64,000 nt of DNA from Ructibacterium gallinarum (GTDB lineage Bacteria > Bacillota > Clostridia > Monoglobales > Monoglobaceae), in NCBI RefSeq assembly GCF_014982785.1, contig NZ_JADCKB010000001.1, positions 1 through 64,000 of the forward strand, read 5' to 3'. Under the pieces are notes generated by a model. It was not told the DNA's origin. It was given only the letters and a program-made list of their open reading frames with translations, and searched no databases. The position numbers and the translations under genes were made by a program. Of the stretch, positions 27,632 through 36,505 are shown piece after piece. Each line of letters opens with the position of its first letter. Within the stretch, counting starts at the first letter, position 1.

Positions 27632-28582
27632 TTACATGCTTCGACGCATTGTTTCATGAAATATCCTGCGAAAATTCTCAAATCTTATATTTTTAACCTG
27701 GTTTTGCGTAAAACCATAATCCAACATAGCCTGCACCACTTGACCCATATCCTGAACCCCGGTCATATCAGCGGGCAAAGCCTCGACGCCGTCAAAATCC
27801 GAGCCCAGCCCAACGGTTTCATCTCCGCCACGGCACAGAATATATTCCATATGCCGCAAAATATCCTGGATGATACAGTCCGGTCGCTGGGTCAAAAATT
27901 CCGGAAAAAAGTTAATTCCTATTCCACCGCGGCGAGAGATCAACAAATCAATCTGGTCATCATCCAAATTACGGGGATGGGGGCACAAAGCTTTCACACA
28001 GGAATGAGAAGCCACAAATGGATATTGTGTCATTTCCGCCACATCCCAGAAACCCTTAACAGACAAATGGGAAACATCTATCAAAATTCCCATTCTTTCC
28101 ATGGCAGCCACTGCCTGGCGGCCAAAATCCGTCAAACCTCCGCCCCGGGATTGGGTAATTCCATCAGCAATTTCATTTGCATGGTTCCATGTAAGGGTAA
28201 TCAGCCGGACACCCAGCCGGTAATACATCCATAGTGCCGCCAGATTACCCTCCAGCGCTTCTCCTCCTTCTATGGATAACACCGCCCCAATTTTTTGCTT
28301 TTCTATTACTTCTTCCAAATCTTCTGCTGTTTGAATCAACGTAATTTGTTTACTGTTTTTTTCGATTTCACGATGCATTCGTTCCAAAAGGGCAATACAG
28401 TGATTCATGCATGTGCCACAAATAGATTTCTGATCCACAAACGCAGCAAACACCTGTATGTATCCTTCATATTCTTCCATTCGCTGTAAATCCAAATGCA
28501 GATCATTCCGGTTTAGCTCCTTTTTCTGCTCCTGCAGTTCAAATACCGTATCACAATGGGCATCAAAAATCCTTGGTTTCAT
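27632..28582 (-). CDS. Membrane-dipeptidase-type peptidase (M19)
   Basis: Zinc dipeptidase of the amidohydrolase superfamily that cleaves dipeptides, often with a C-terminal D-residue. The 316-residue protein carries the metal-binding motifs DAHCDT (7-12), LSIEGGEAL (bridging Glu), NHANE, DVSHLS and ASHSC, plus GLGSDFDGVE with the catalytic Asp. No signal peptide is seen, so it is probably cytoplasmic. The start follows TGGAGGGG. It comes three bases after yraN. Confidence 0.92.
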   Translation of the reverse strand: MKPRIFDAHCDTVFELQEQKKELNRNDLHLDLQRMEEYEGYIQVFAAFVDQKSICGTCMNHCIALLERMHREIEKNSKQITLIQTAEDLEEVIEKQKIGAVLSIEGGEALEGNLAALWMYYRLGVRLITLTWNHANEIADGITQSRGGGLTDFGRQAVAAMERMGILIDVSHLSVKGFWDVAEMTQYPFVASHSCVKALCPHPRNLDDDQIDLLISRRGGIGINFFPEFLTQRPDCIIQDILRHMEYILCRGGDETVGLGSDFDGVEALPADMTGVQDMGQVVQAMLDYGFTQNQVKNIRFENFRRIFHETMRRSM

Positions 28583-28585
28583 ATT

Positions 28586-28963
28586 TCACCCCTCCAAAAT
28601 AATACCGGGTATGTGCCGCAAATCCTTCAGGAAAGGCACTCCATCCTGCATGGATGCAAATATCTCTATGACGTCAAAGCGCACTTCTTTTTCTGCAGGA
28701 TACAGCATCAAATAGTATGCCGCTGCCCGGCGCATATGTTCCTGCTTCCGTCGATCAACCGCTTCCGCCGGCTGTCCAAAACGGTCATTACTTCTGGTTT
28801 TGACCTCTACAAAAACCAAAACCGCATCTGTTTCAGCAATCAAATCCAACTCGCCGCCGGGAACGCGAAAATTTCTTTCCAAAATCTCATATCCTTGACG
28901 CATCAGGAACTCTGCTGCCATACGTTCTCCGAAATCCCCTAAATCCTTTTTGTACCGGCTCAT
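28586..28963 (-). CDS. yraN: UPF0102 protein YraN
   Basis: A 125-residue nuclease-fold protein of the UPF0102 family, with GERMAAEFLMRQGYEILERN, GELDLIAE (acidic catalytic-type Asp and Glu) and FVEVKTRS (Lys). The family has a PD-(D/E)XK-like core; its cellular role is unclear. The ATG overlaps the rnhB stop (ATGA), and the rnhB-yraN pair is conserved in Firmicutes. Confidence 0.92.
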   Translation of the reverse strand: MSRYKKDLGDFGERMAAEFLMRQGYEILERNFRVPGGELDLIAETDAVLVFVEVKTRSNDRFGQPAEAVDRRKQEHMRRAAAYYLMLYPAEKEVRFDVIEIFASMQDGVPFLKDLRHIPGIILEG

Positions 28964-29586
28964 TTGATCCCCAGCACCTTATCTGTCATATAGGTTTTTC
29001 TGTGAATAGGACAAACACCCAGTTTCTGAATGCATTGTCGATGCAGAGCTGTACCGTATCCCTTGTGTTTGGCAAAGCCATATCCGGGATAAATCTCATC
29101 CAGCTTAATCATATAACGGTCCCTGCTCACCTTTGCCATGATCGATGCCGCCGCAATGGACTGTACTTTAGCATCACCTTTTATAATATATTCCGATGGG
29201 ACGGAAAACGGAATATGATCATTCCCATCTATCAACAGATAATCCGCAGGAATTTTTAATTGATTGACCGCATCTTGCATTGCTTGGTGGGTTGCCTGGC
29301 GAATATTAATTTCATCAATCACCGATGGTTCCACAAACGCAACACTCCATGCCAACGCTTTTTCTTTTATGGTTTCATACAAAATATCCCGCTTTTTGGG
29401 AGACAATTTTTTGGAATCATTGAGTCCCTCTATCGTCAATCCCGGCGGTAAAATCACCGCACCAGCGCACACAGGACCTGCCAGGGGCCCCCTTCCAGCC
29501 TCATCCACACCAGCAGGAAACCGGTATCCCTGCGCATAACATTGATTTTCCATCTCTAATCCTGGCTTACTATCTGACTGTTTCAT
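28960..29586 (-). CDS. rnhB: Ribonuclease HII
   Basis: Cleaves the RNA strand of RNA-DNA hybrids and single ribonucleotides in DNA. The 208-residue protein has VDEAGRGPLAGPV (acidic residues Asp28 and Glu29), LNDSKKLS, DGND with the third acid and AAASIMAKVSRDR. The start at 29586 is taken because AAAGG lies nine bases upstream; an ATG nine bases earlier directly abuts it, and longer frames cross the terminator at 29606-29638. It follows rbgA on the same strand but only after that terminator. Confidence 0.93.
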   Translation of the reverse strand: MKQSDSKPGLEMENQCYAQGYRFPAGVDEAGRGPLAGPVCAGAVILPPGLTIEGLNDSKKLSPKKRDILYETIKEKALAWSVAFVEPSVIDEINIRQATHQAMQDAVNQLKIPADYLLIDGNDHIPFSVPSEYIIKGDAKVQSIAAASIMAKVSRDRYMIKLDEIYPGYGFAKHKGYGTALHRQCIQKLGVCPIHRKTYMTDKVLGIK

Positions 29587-29605
29587 CCATATCATCCTTT
29601 TCTTT

Positions 29606-29638
29606 AAAACAAAACCGGCTTCACGCAGGAAGCCGGCT
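29606..29638 (-). terminator. Terminator between rbgA and rnhB
   Basis: Minus-strand CCGGCTTC, six-base loop, GAAGCCGG, followed by TTTTGTTTT. It would end most of the smc/rplS-lepB-rbgA transcripts before rnhB, so rnhB may depend on readthrough. Confidence 0.8.
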
Positions 29639-29669
29639 GTCTTTTTATCTCTTTTGTGTGAAGCTTGGC

Positions 29670-30521
29670 TCATTCCGGCATTTCTAAAGTAATGGTACCG
29701 ATCCGTACACTCCGGAAATCGTCCAGCACCAGGGAAGCAGCCCGCAAAGTATCAATATTCCCGCCGGACACAATACATCCGCGTTTTTTCCCAATCTGCA
29801 TCAACAAGTCATACGAAGATTCTTTCAGCTGTCCATCCTCAAGCTTATACCGTGCTTTTAACATATCGGCATAATGTGCAGAAAGAAAACCAAGTAGTTC
29901 ACAGCTCAGCTCTTCAAGATCCATAATTTCATCCCGGATTCCTCCGGTGAAAGCAATCCGTTTTGCAACTTCCGGATCTTCAAATTTTGGCCATAAAATT
30001 CCAGGTGTATCCAGAAGTTCATATTTCCCCGCAATACGAATCCACTGCTTCGCCGTTGTAATACCAGGCCGATCCCCCGTCCGGGCCGCGCCTCGGCCGG
30101 CAAGGCGATTAATAAAAGAGGATTTTCCCACATTAGGTATACCCACTACCATCAACCGGATGCTGCTTCTTTGAATCCCTCTTGCACGCTCCCGTTCCAG
30201 CTTTTCTTTCATAACCCGGCGAATTGCCGGCTCCAGCGCCGAAAACCCCCGTCCGCTTTGACTGTCAACCGCAATAACTGCATATCCTTTTTCGTTGAAC
30301 CAGTTTTTCCATACTTCCGTAGCATTGTGGTCGGCCATATCCGCCTTATTCAGCACCAAAACACGGGGTTTGCTTCCTACAATCCGGTCAATTTCCGGAT
30401 TCCGTGACGACAGCGGGAGCCGTGCATCCAGCAATTCTACCACCGCATCTACCAACTTCATATTCTCGGTAATCATGCGCCGAGTTTTTGCCATATGTCC
30501 CGGAAACCATTGTAAATTCAT
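29670..30521 (-). CDS. rbgA: Ribosome-biogenesis GTPase RbgA (YlqF)
   Basis: Circularly permuted GTPase needed for late 50S assembly. In 283 residues the motifs run in the permuted order: NKAD (G4, 58-61) first, then GIPNVGKSS (G1, 127-135), RPGIT (G2) and DTPG (G3, 171-174), followed by the helical C-terminal RNA-binding domain. The ATG at 30521 follows AAGGAG. It lies 11 bases after lepB, as in many Firmicutes. Confidence 0.95.
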   Translation of the reverse strand: MNLQWFPGHMAKTRRMITENMKLVDAVVELLDARLPLSSRNPEIDRIVGSKPRVLVLNKADMADHNATEVWKNWFNEKGYAVIAVDSQSGRGFSALEPAIRRVMKEKLERERARGIQRSSIRLMVVGIPNVGKSSFINRLAGRGAARTGDRPGITTAKQWIRIAGKYELLDTPGILWPKFEDPEVAKRIAFTGGIRDEIMDLEELSCELLGFLSAHYADMLKARYKLEDGQLKESSYDLLMQIGKKRGCIVSGGNIDTLRAASLVLDDFRSVRIGTITLEMPE

Positions 30522-30532
30522 TAAAAAACTCC

Positions 30533-31303
30533 TTATCCCAGTCCGTATTCGCTGTCTTCCGGCAGTTCCCAAAGTTCATCGGTAAGAAAGGAAGTAGAAA
30601 CTGCATCACGATGTACCGATCCGAACTGATCCAGTGGCCAGAACCGGAATACTGCACCACCCATTACCTCATCAATGGGTACCTGTCCCAGCTCACGGCT
30701 ATCTTTACTGTTGTTGCGGTTATCACCCATAACAAAAATGTATCCCGGCTGTACCACAATGGGGGTATCCTTGCTGTATTCGCCTTTTGCAACAAGGCTC
30801 ATAATATAGCTTCCGCTAAGCTGCGTTTTATCTTTAATATAAGGCTCATCTATCAGCTGATCATTGACATATACCTCTCCGGTATCAAAATCAATATAAA
30901 CCGAATCCCCTTCGGTAGCAATTACACGCTTAACATAAGGGCGCTTGGGATCAGAGGCCGGCTTAAAAATAACCACATCTCCTTTTTCTGGAGTATAAAA
31001 CAGACGATTAACATACAACCGGTCATTATTGTGCAATGTTGGCTCCATAGACTGCCCCTGCACCTTTACCAGCGTAAAAACAAAATTTCGAATTACAAGA
31101 GACAACGCCACCGCTACTGCAATGGCAACCACCCAGTCGCGGATTTCTTTGCCCCAGTTTACCACCGCTTTTTCCTTCTCCTCAAACAAGCCCTTTTCTT
31201 CTTCTGGTTTCATATCCGTTTCCTCCATCGCCACATGCTGCCGTTTTGTTTCGGCTGTCTCGGAAGACATTTCTTCGGTGTTTATTTTTTTATTCTCCTC
31301 CAT
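30533..31303 (-). CDS. lepB: Signal peptidase I
   Basis: Removes signal peptides from exported proteins at the outer face of the membrane. The 256-residue protein has a long charged, Glu-rich cytoplasmic tail (1-55), one membrane helix (about 57-76), the catalytic Ser85 in GQSMEPTL, Lys125 in YVKRVIA and the late box GDNRNNSKDSRELG. The acidic N-terminal extension is longer than in B. subtilis SipS. The ATG at 31303 is preferred, with AAGGAG ten bases upstream. Confidence 0.95.
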   Translation of the reverse strand: MEENKKINTEEMSSETAETKRQHVAMEETDMKPEEEKGLFEEKEKAVVNWGKEIRDWVVAIAVAVALSLVIRNFVFTLVKVQGQSMEPTLHNNDRLYVNRLFYTPEKGDVVIFKPASDPKRPYVKRVIATEGDSVYIDFDTGEVYVNDQLIDEPYIKDKTQLSGSYIMSLVAKGEYSKDTPIVVQPGYIFVMGDNRNNSKDSRELGQVPIDEVMGGAVFRFWPLDQFGSVHRDAVSTSFLTDELWELPEDSEYGLG

Positions 31304-31391
31304 ATCAACTTCACTCCTTTGTGAACATTCCGGAGAAAATGCCAAACAGAGGTGATTATTTTTCATAACCACCTCTGCCCTGCGTTTCCTA

Positions 31392-31733
31392 TTAAAGTTT
31401 TTCTTTCACCTTGGCCGCCTTACCCACTCTGTCACGCAGATAATAAAGTCTTGCCCGGCGAACTTTACCGTGTCTCACCACTTCAATCCGGTCGATCTTT
31501 GGGGAGTTAACCGGGAAGGTTCTTTCCACTCCAACGCCATAAGATACACGGCGAACGGTAAAGGTTTCCTGAATGCCGCCATGATTTTTCTTAATCACAG
31601 TGCCTTCAAACATCTGTACTCTCTCTCTGTTTCCTTCTTTGACCTTTACATATACCTTTACGGTATCACCGATTGCCATAACCGGAAGGTCTGTTCTGAT
31701 TTGTTCCTGTGTGATTTGCTTTAAAATATCCAT
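31392..31733 (-). CDS. rplS: 50S ribosomal protein L19
   Basis: Ribosomal protein at the 30S-50S interface. The 113-residue protein carries [28 protein letters not shown] and the signature [18 protein letters not shown], with a basic C terminus [11 protein letters not shown]. It lies between ftsY and lepB with its own promoter. Confidence 0.97.
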   Translation of the reverse strand: MDILKQITQEQIRTDLPVMAIGDTVKVYVKVKEGNRERVQMFEGTVIKKNHGGIQETFTVRRVSYGVGVERTFPVNSPKIDRIEVVRHGKVRRARLYYLRDRVGKAAKVKEKL

Positions 31734-31807
31734 AGCTTATCCTTTCTTTCCAAAGACATTCATACCGCAGCTTAGGCGGCAGAGGACTATCCGTATTCAA
31801 CCAATTA
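31734..31807 (-). other. Possible rplS leader RNA
   Basis: The leader between the rplS promoter and start has a small hairpin (CCGC-CTAAGCT-GCGG) after GGATAGTCCTCTG. L19 leaders are known as autoregulatory RNAs in low-GC Firmicutes; I cannot confirm that this one matches the consensus. Confidence 0.3.
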
Positions 31808-31836
31808 ACTATACCACAAAAAATTTCCTTTTGCAA
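31808..31836 (-). promoter_or_regulatory. Promoter of rplS
   Basis: Minus-strand TTGCAA (31831-31836), a 17-base spacer and TATAGT (31808-31813). Confidence 0.75.
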
Positions 31837-31863
31837 GTGTTTTTTTCACTTTTTTTCATTTTC

Positions 31864-32790
31864 TTATTCTTCATCTGACAAATCCAAAATCCCATTTACA
31901 AATTCATCCGGATCAAACAGCGCAATATCATCGGCTCCTTCCCCTAAACCGACCAGCTTCACCGGAATATCAAATTCATTTTTAATCGCAAAAACAATAC
32001 CGCCTTTGGCAGTGCCGTCCAGTTTTGTCAGCATAATACCGGTAATGTCTGCGGCTTCTTTAAACTCCTTGGCCTGCTGTACTGCATTCTGCCCGGTAGT
32101 TGCATCCAAAACCAAAAGGATTTCCTTTCCTCCCATAGGCAGCTCCCGCTCCAAAATGCGGTGGATTTTTTTCAGTTCTTCCATCAGATTTTTCTTATTA
32201 TGAAGCCGCCCCGCTGTATCACACAGCAGTACATCTACATATTTTCCCTTGCAGGCATTGATGGCATCATACACCACAGCCGCCGGGTCTGCCCCTTCCT
32301 GCTGTTTGATGATCCGCACGCCGGCCCGTTCTGCCCATACCTCCAGCTGTTCAATCGCCGCCGCACGGAATGTATCCGCCGCGGCAATCACAACCTCTTT
32401 ACCCTGTTTACGGTACATATTAGCAATTTTCCCAATGGATGTAGTTTTTCCTACTCCATTGACCCCGATCACCATAATCACAGCAGGCAATCCAAATACA
32501 TTCAGTTCATTGCTGCTGCCTTCCTTTAAGATATCTTTTAAAATCTGCGCCAGTTCCCCCTTGAGCGCCTTACTGTCCGTAATATGTTTTTCCGCCGCGG
32601 CACTGCGCAGTCTATCAATAATCTCCAGCGAAGTGTTCACTCCCAAATCCGCTGTAATCAATGCTTCCTCCAGTTCCTCAAACAATTCCTCATCTACCGT
32701 CCGAAAAGTTTTGATCACCGTTTCCAGTTTATCATTGATGGAATCCCTGGTCTTGCTTAGACTTTCTTTAATTTTATTAAAAATACCCAT
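31864..32790 (-). CDS. ftsY: Signal recognition particle receptor FtsY
   Basis: SRP receptor GTPase that brings ribosome-nascent chains to the Sec translocon. The 308-residue protein has a short helical N domain and a G domain with GVNGVGKTT (G1), DTFRAAAIEQL, DTAGRLH (G3), TKLDGTAKGG (G4) and the GLGEGADD closing loop. It lacks the long acidic A domain seen in E. coli, as usual in Firmicutes. It begins 12 bases after smc with TGGAGGAG. Confidence 0.96.
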   Translation of the reverse strand: MGIFNKIKESLSKTRDSINDKLETVIKTFRTVDEELFEELEEALITADLGVNTSLEIIDRLRSAAAEKHITDSKALKGELAQILKDILKEGSSNELNVFGLPAVIMVIGVNGVGKTTSIGKIANMYRKQGKEVVIAAADTFRAAAIEQLEVWAERAGVRIIKQQEGADPAAVVYDAINACKGKYVDVLLCDTAGRLHNKKNLMEELKKIHRILERELPMGGKEILLVLDATTGQNAVQQAKEFKEAADITGIMLTKLDGTAKGGIVFAIKNEFDIPVKLVGLGEGADDIALFDPDEFVNGILDLSDEE

Positions 32791-32802
32791 CTTTCTCCTC
32801 CA

Positions 32803-35800
32803 TTACTGCTGTATTTCATCGATATTTAAGGAAAGCAATTTAGAAATACCCCGCTCCTGCATGGTAACGCCGTATAAAATATTCGCCGCTTCCATGGTGC
32901 CCCGTCTGTGCGTAACTACAATAAACTGTGTTTTGTCGCTGTAATGCTTTAAATAGTCCGCAAATCGGTAAACATTCACATCATCCAGCGCCGCCTCGAT
33001 TTCATCTAGAATGCAAAACGGCGTGGGACGGATCTCCAGAATGGCAAATAATAAAGCAATGGCAGTAAACGCCCGCTCGCCGCCAGACAGCAAGGTAAGG
33101 CTCTGCAGTTTTTTTCCGGGCGGCTGGGCTTCGATCTCAATACCACTTTCCAGTACATGATCCGGCTCGGTCAAAATCAAATTCGCCCTTCCGCCGCCAA
33201 ACAAGGCGCTGAACACCCGGCTAAAATTTTCATTCATCAGCTTAAACTGTGCTGCAAACTGATCCTGCATAATGACCAGCATATCCGATATTACGGTTTC
33301 CAACTCTTTTTTCGCCTTTTCCAGATCATTGGTCTGCACAGTAAGAAAATCAAACCGTTCTTTGACATTCTTATACTCTTCAATGGCATCAATATTGATG
33401 TTCCCCAGGGCGCGAATCTGTTCTCTCAGGGATTTGATACGCGCAGACGCTTCTTTAAAATCAAAGGGTTCTTCCACTTTCACCGCTGCAGCTTGGCTGT
33501 ATGGCATATCATACTCTTCCAGAAGACGGTTGACAATGGTTTCAATTTCTGTTTCATACCGCTGCACCCGTGTTTCCATCCTATCCTGCTGCTGATTCAG
33601 ACGAAACATCTGTTCTTGCACATCTTTTACAGAAGCCTGCCGTTTTCTCAGTTTTTCTTCCAGTGCCCCCCGTTTTTGGGCAAGCTCCGTCTGCTGATTC
33701 CTATACTGACTAAGCGCTTTTTGCTGCTCAGACATGCTCTGCTTCAAGTTTTGTATCTGCACCAAAATTTCATCATTACGCTTTCTCAATGATGCAATAT
33801 CACTGTTTTTCACTGCAATTGCCTGCGCGTGCTGCGCTTTTTCGGTATTCAAACGGGAAATACGGTCATTTTGAAGTTCCATATCTTTTAAAATAGTATT
33901 CCGAGCAATATTCAGCTCGGTTAATTTGGAAGATAAAACATCATTTTTTCCAGACAACTCGGTATATTCTTTCTGCACCGCAGTCACCTGTTCTTCCATA
34001 CTCCGAACCTTTTCTGCATGCGCGGCAATTTGCGCTTGATTTGCTTCTTTCCTTCCGCTAAGCTCCTTCAGCTTCTCTATAATATCCGTATTTTCTTTTT
34101 CCAGCTGTTTGGCCGTGCTTTCCGTATTTTCAATTAATACCTGCTGATGCTGTAAATCTGATTGCAAGCGAACCATTTCCTGCTGATATTGCTGCTGCTG
34201 GAGATTTTCTTTCCGCAGTTCTTCCTGCTGTTCTTGCATCAACCGTTCCAGTTCTTCCCGTTCTTTCTTCTCCTCCGTCACTTGTTTCTGCAACTTTGCA
34301 ATTTCCTCTCCCAACCGCTCAATTTCTCCGGTTCGAGATAAAGAACCAGTGGTCTTTCCCGCACTACCGCCGGTCATTGCGCCACCCGCCTGAATCACAT
34401 CTCCTTCAATCGTAACAATCCGAAAACGATGCCCGGTTTTTTTTGCCATAACAACCGCATGATCCAGTGTATCACAGATTACGGTTGCGCCAAGAAAACT
34501 CTGTACGATATTTTTATAAGTTTCTTCACATTGTACCAATTCGGAAGCCATCGCCACAAAGCCAGGCATTTTTTCCGCCTGGCTGCGGTCAAATTTTTTT
34601 CCTTTGATTGCACTAACCGGAAGAAAGGTGGCGCGTCCCAAACGCTTTTCTTTCAAATAAGAGATAGCCGCCTTAGCATCCTCTTCTGCCGCCGTTACAA
34701 TATTTTGATTGGCTGCTCCCAGCGCCGTTTCGATAGCCGTAACATATTTCTGATCCGTCTTGATCAACTGGGCAAGGGGACCGTAAATTTCCGCACCGGA
34801 AATTTCACCCTTCCGGTAGGCCGTCATGACACCTTTTACCCCCCGGGCATAGCCTTCAAATTCCCGCTCCATGTCAAGCAACATACTTCTACGGGATTGC
34901 CGTTGATTCAGCTGAATAACATTTCGATTCCCACGCTCACTCAATTCACGTTGTCGCACCTTACCAGCATTATATTTCTCATTCAAACGCCGAATCTTGT
35001 CTTGACTACGCGCAATTTTTTCTGCAATCTCTTGATATATTTTCTCCTTGTCCCGAATCTGTTCCAGCATACCAGATTTATCCTGCTGTTTTCCGGAAAG
35101 TTCTTGCTCCACTATATTTTGCCGGCTGCGATAATTGCCTTCCAAAATTTCCAAATTATTATCAGCAGCTTTCAAGGTATTGATTTCAGCCGTCAAGGCG
35201 ATCACTTCTGCCCGAATATTATCAAGCATTTGACTGCGCTCGCTGACATCCTGTCCTGTCTTTTGCGATTCCTGAGTCAAGGCTTCCAAACTTTGCGTTG
35301 TTCCCTGATTATCAAATCGAAGCTGCTCTAACCGCTCCATGTGTTCTTTCAGTGTTTGATTAATCCGTTCAATTTCTTCTCCGCTGCTGTGGATTTCCTC
35401 TTCCATTCGTTCCATATTCTGCTTATTATGTTCTATATCGCTAAGCAACAGATTAGTTTGGTTCTTCTGTTCGTTCACAGCCGTAACCGAAAGCTTGTCC
35501 GCTTCGCGGCAATTTTCCATTTCCCGATCGTACCGGTCAATCTCCTCATACATCTGGGAAATCTCCGCGTCTGTATCATCCAGTTCCTTTTGGATTTTCT
35601 GGATCTGTTCGGACAGCAAACCGATATTTTCCTTCAGCTCCGCCTGCTGTCCTTTTGCGTTTTCTGCCTGAATTACGGATACCGCAATATCCAGATCCTT
35701 CATTTCATCACGCAGCCGCAGATATTTCCGAGCTTTTTCCGACTGCCGTTCCAGCGGCCCTAACTGAGATTCTAACTCTCCTAAGATATCCTCCACCCGG

Positions 35801-36366
35801 GTAAGGTTATCCGTTGTCTGTACCAGTTTCCGTTCTGCTTCTATTTTCCGGTATTTATATTTTGAAATTCCTGCGGCTTCTTCAAAAATTTGTCGCCGAT
35901 CCTCGGATTTGGTACTTAAAATACTATCTATTTTCCCCTGACCAATAATAGAATATCCATCCCGGCCCAAGCCGGTATCCATAAACAACTCATGAATGTC
36001 TTTGAGCCGACACAGGGTTTTATTGATATAATACTCTCCTTCCCCGCTGCGGTACACACGTCGGGTTACTGTAATTTCCGGAAAATCCAGAGAAAAATAC
36101 TGATCGGAATTATCCAGCACCAAGGTTACTTCTGCAAACCCCAACGCCTTTCTGGCTTCTGTCCCAGAAAAAATAACATCTTCCATCTTGCTTCCACGTA
36201 AAGATTTGATACTCTGTTCACCCATAACCCACCGAATTGCATCGGAAATATTGCTTTTCCCTGATCCGTTCGGTCCTACAATTGCCGTGATGCCCGGATT
36301 AAAATCCAGATAAATTTTATCCGCAAAAGATTTAAACCCCTGCATCTCAATACTTTTCAGCCGCAT
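32803..36366 (-). CDS. smc: Chromosome partition protein Smc
   Basis: Condensin ATPase of chromosome organisation and segregation. The 1187-residue protein has the complete layout. The N-terminal head has Walker A GPNGSGKSN (31-39); then comes a long coiled coil, a hinge (about 510-640, with the glycine-rich GGAMTGGSAGKTTGS stretch soon after it), a second coiled coil, the signature LSGGERA (1093-1099) and Walker B FCILDE (1117-1122). Start spacing to AAAAGGG is normal. It is cotranscribed with ftsY; rnc is not upstream in this window. Confidence 0.97.
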   Translation of the reverse strand: MRLKSIEMQGFKSFADKIYLDFNPGITAIVGPNGSGKSNISDAIRWVMGEQSIKSLRGSKMEDVIFSGTEARKALGFAEVTLVLDNSDQYFSLDFPEITVTRRVYRSGEGEYYINKTLCRLKDIHELFMDTGLGRDGYSIIGQGKIDSILSTKSEDRRQIFEEAAGISKYKYRKIEAERKLVQTTDNLTRVEDILGELESQLGPLERQSEKARKYLRLRDEMKDLDIAVSVIQAENAKGQQAELKENIGLLSEQIQKIQKELDDTDAEISQMYEEIDRYDREMENCREADKLSVTAVNEQKNQTNLLLSDIEHNKQNMERMEEEIHSSGEEIERINQTLKEHMERLEQLRFDNQGTTQSLEALTQESQKTGQDVSERSQMLDNIRAEVIALTAEINTLKAADNNLEILEGNYRSRQNIVEQELSGKQQDKSGMLEQIRDKEKIYQEIAEKIARSQDKIRRLNEKYNAGKVRQRELSERGNRNVIQLNQRQSRRSMLLDMEREFEGYARGVKGVMTAYRKGEISGAEIYGPLAQLIKTDQKYVTAIETALGAANQNIVTAAEEDAKAAISYLKEKRLGRATFLPVSAIKGKKFDRSQAEKMPGFVAMASELVQCEETYKNIVQSFLGATVICDTLDHAVVMAKKTGHRFRIVTIEGDVIQAGGAMTGGSAGKTTGSLSRTGEIERLGEEIAKLQKQVTEEKKEREELERLMQEQQEELRKENLQQQQYQQEMVRLQSDLQHQQVLIENTESTAKQLEKENTDIIEKLKELSGRKEANQAQIAAHAEKVRSMEEQVTAVQKEYTELSGKNDVLSSKLTELNIARNTILKDMELQNDRISRLNTEKAQHAQAIAVKNSDIASLRKRNDEILVQIQNLKQSMSEQQKALSQYRNQQTELAQKRGALEEKLRKRQASVKDVQEQMFRLNQQQDRMETRVQRYETEIETIVNRLLEEYDMPYSQAAAVKVEEPFDFKEASARIKSLREQIRALGNINIDAIEEYKNVKERFDFLTVQTNDLEKAKKELETVISDMLVIMQDQFAAQFKLMNENFSRVFSALFGGGRANLILTEPDHVLESGIEIEAQPPGKKLQSLTLLSGGERAFTAIALLFAILEIRPTPFCILDEIEAALDDVNVYRFADYLKHYSDKTQFIVVTHRRGTMEAANILYGVTMQERGISKLLSLNIDEIQQ

Positions 36367-36426
36367 AATGCCATACCCTTTTCTATAATTTCTTTTTCAG
36401 TCAAACTGAAAACAATCCAATTATAG

Positions 36427-36455
36427 ATTATAACACAAACCACTTTACTTGTCAC
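36427..36455 (-). promoter_or_regulatory. Promoter of smc-ftsY
   Basis: Minus-strand GTGACA (36450-36455), a 17-base spacer and a perfect TATAAT (36427-36432). Confidence 0.75.
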
Positions 36456-36505
36456 GTTTTTTTCACAAGAAAAAAGCAATGTTGTTAAAAAGTGTATTTT
36501 AACAG

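Noticed and set aside
34429-35331. A 300-codon plus-strand open frame opposite the smc coiled coil
   Set aside because: Coiled-coil codon use commonly leaves long antisense frames; the protein is Phe/Leu/His-rich with no recognisable domain and no ribosome binding site.
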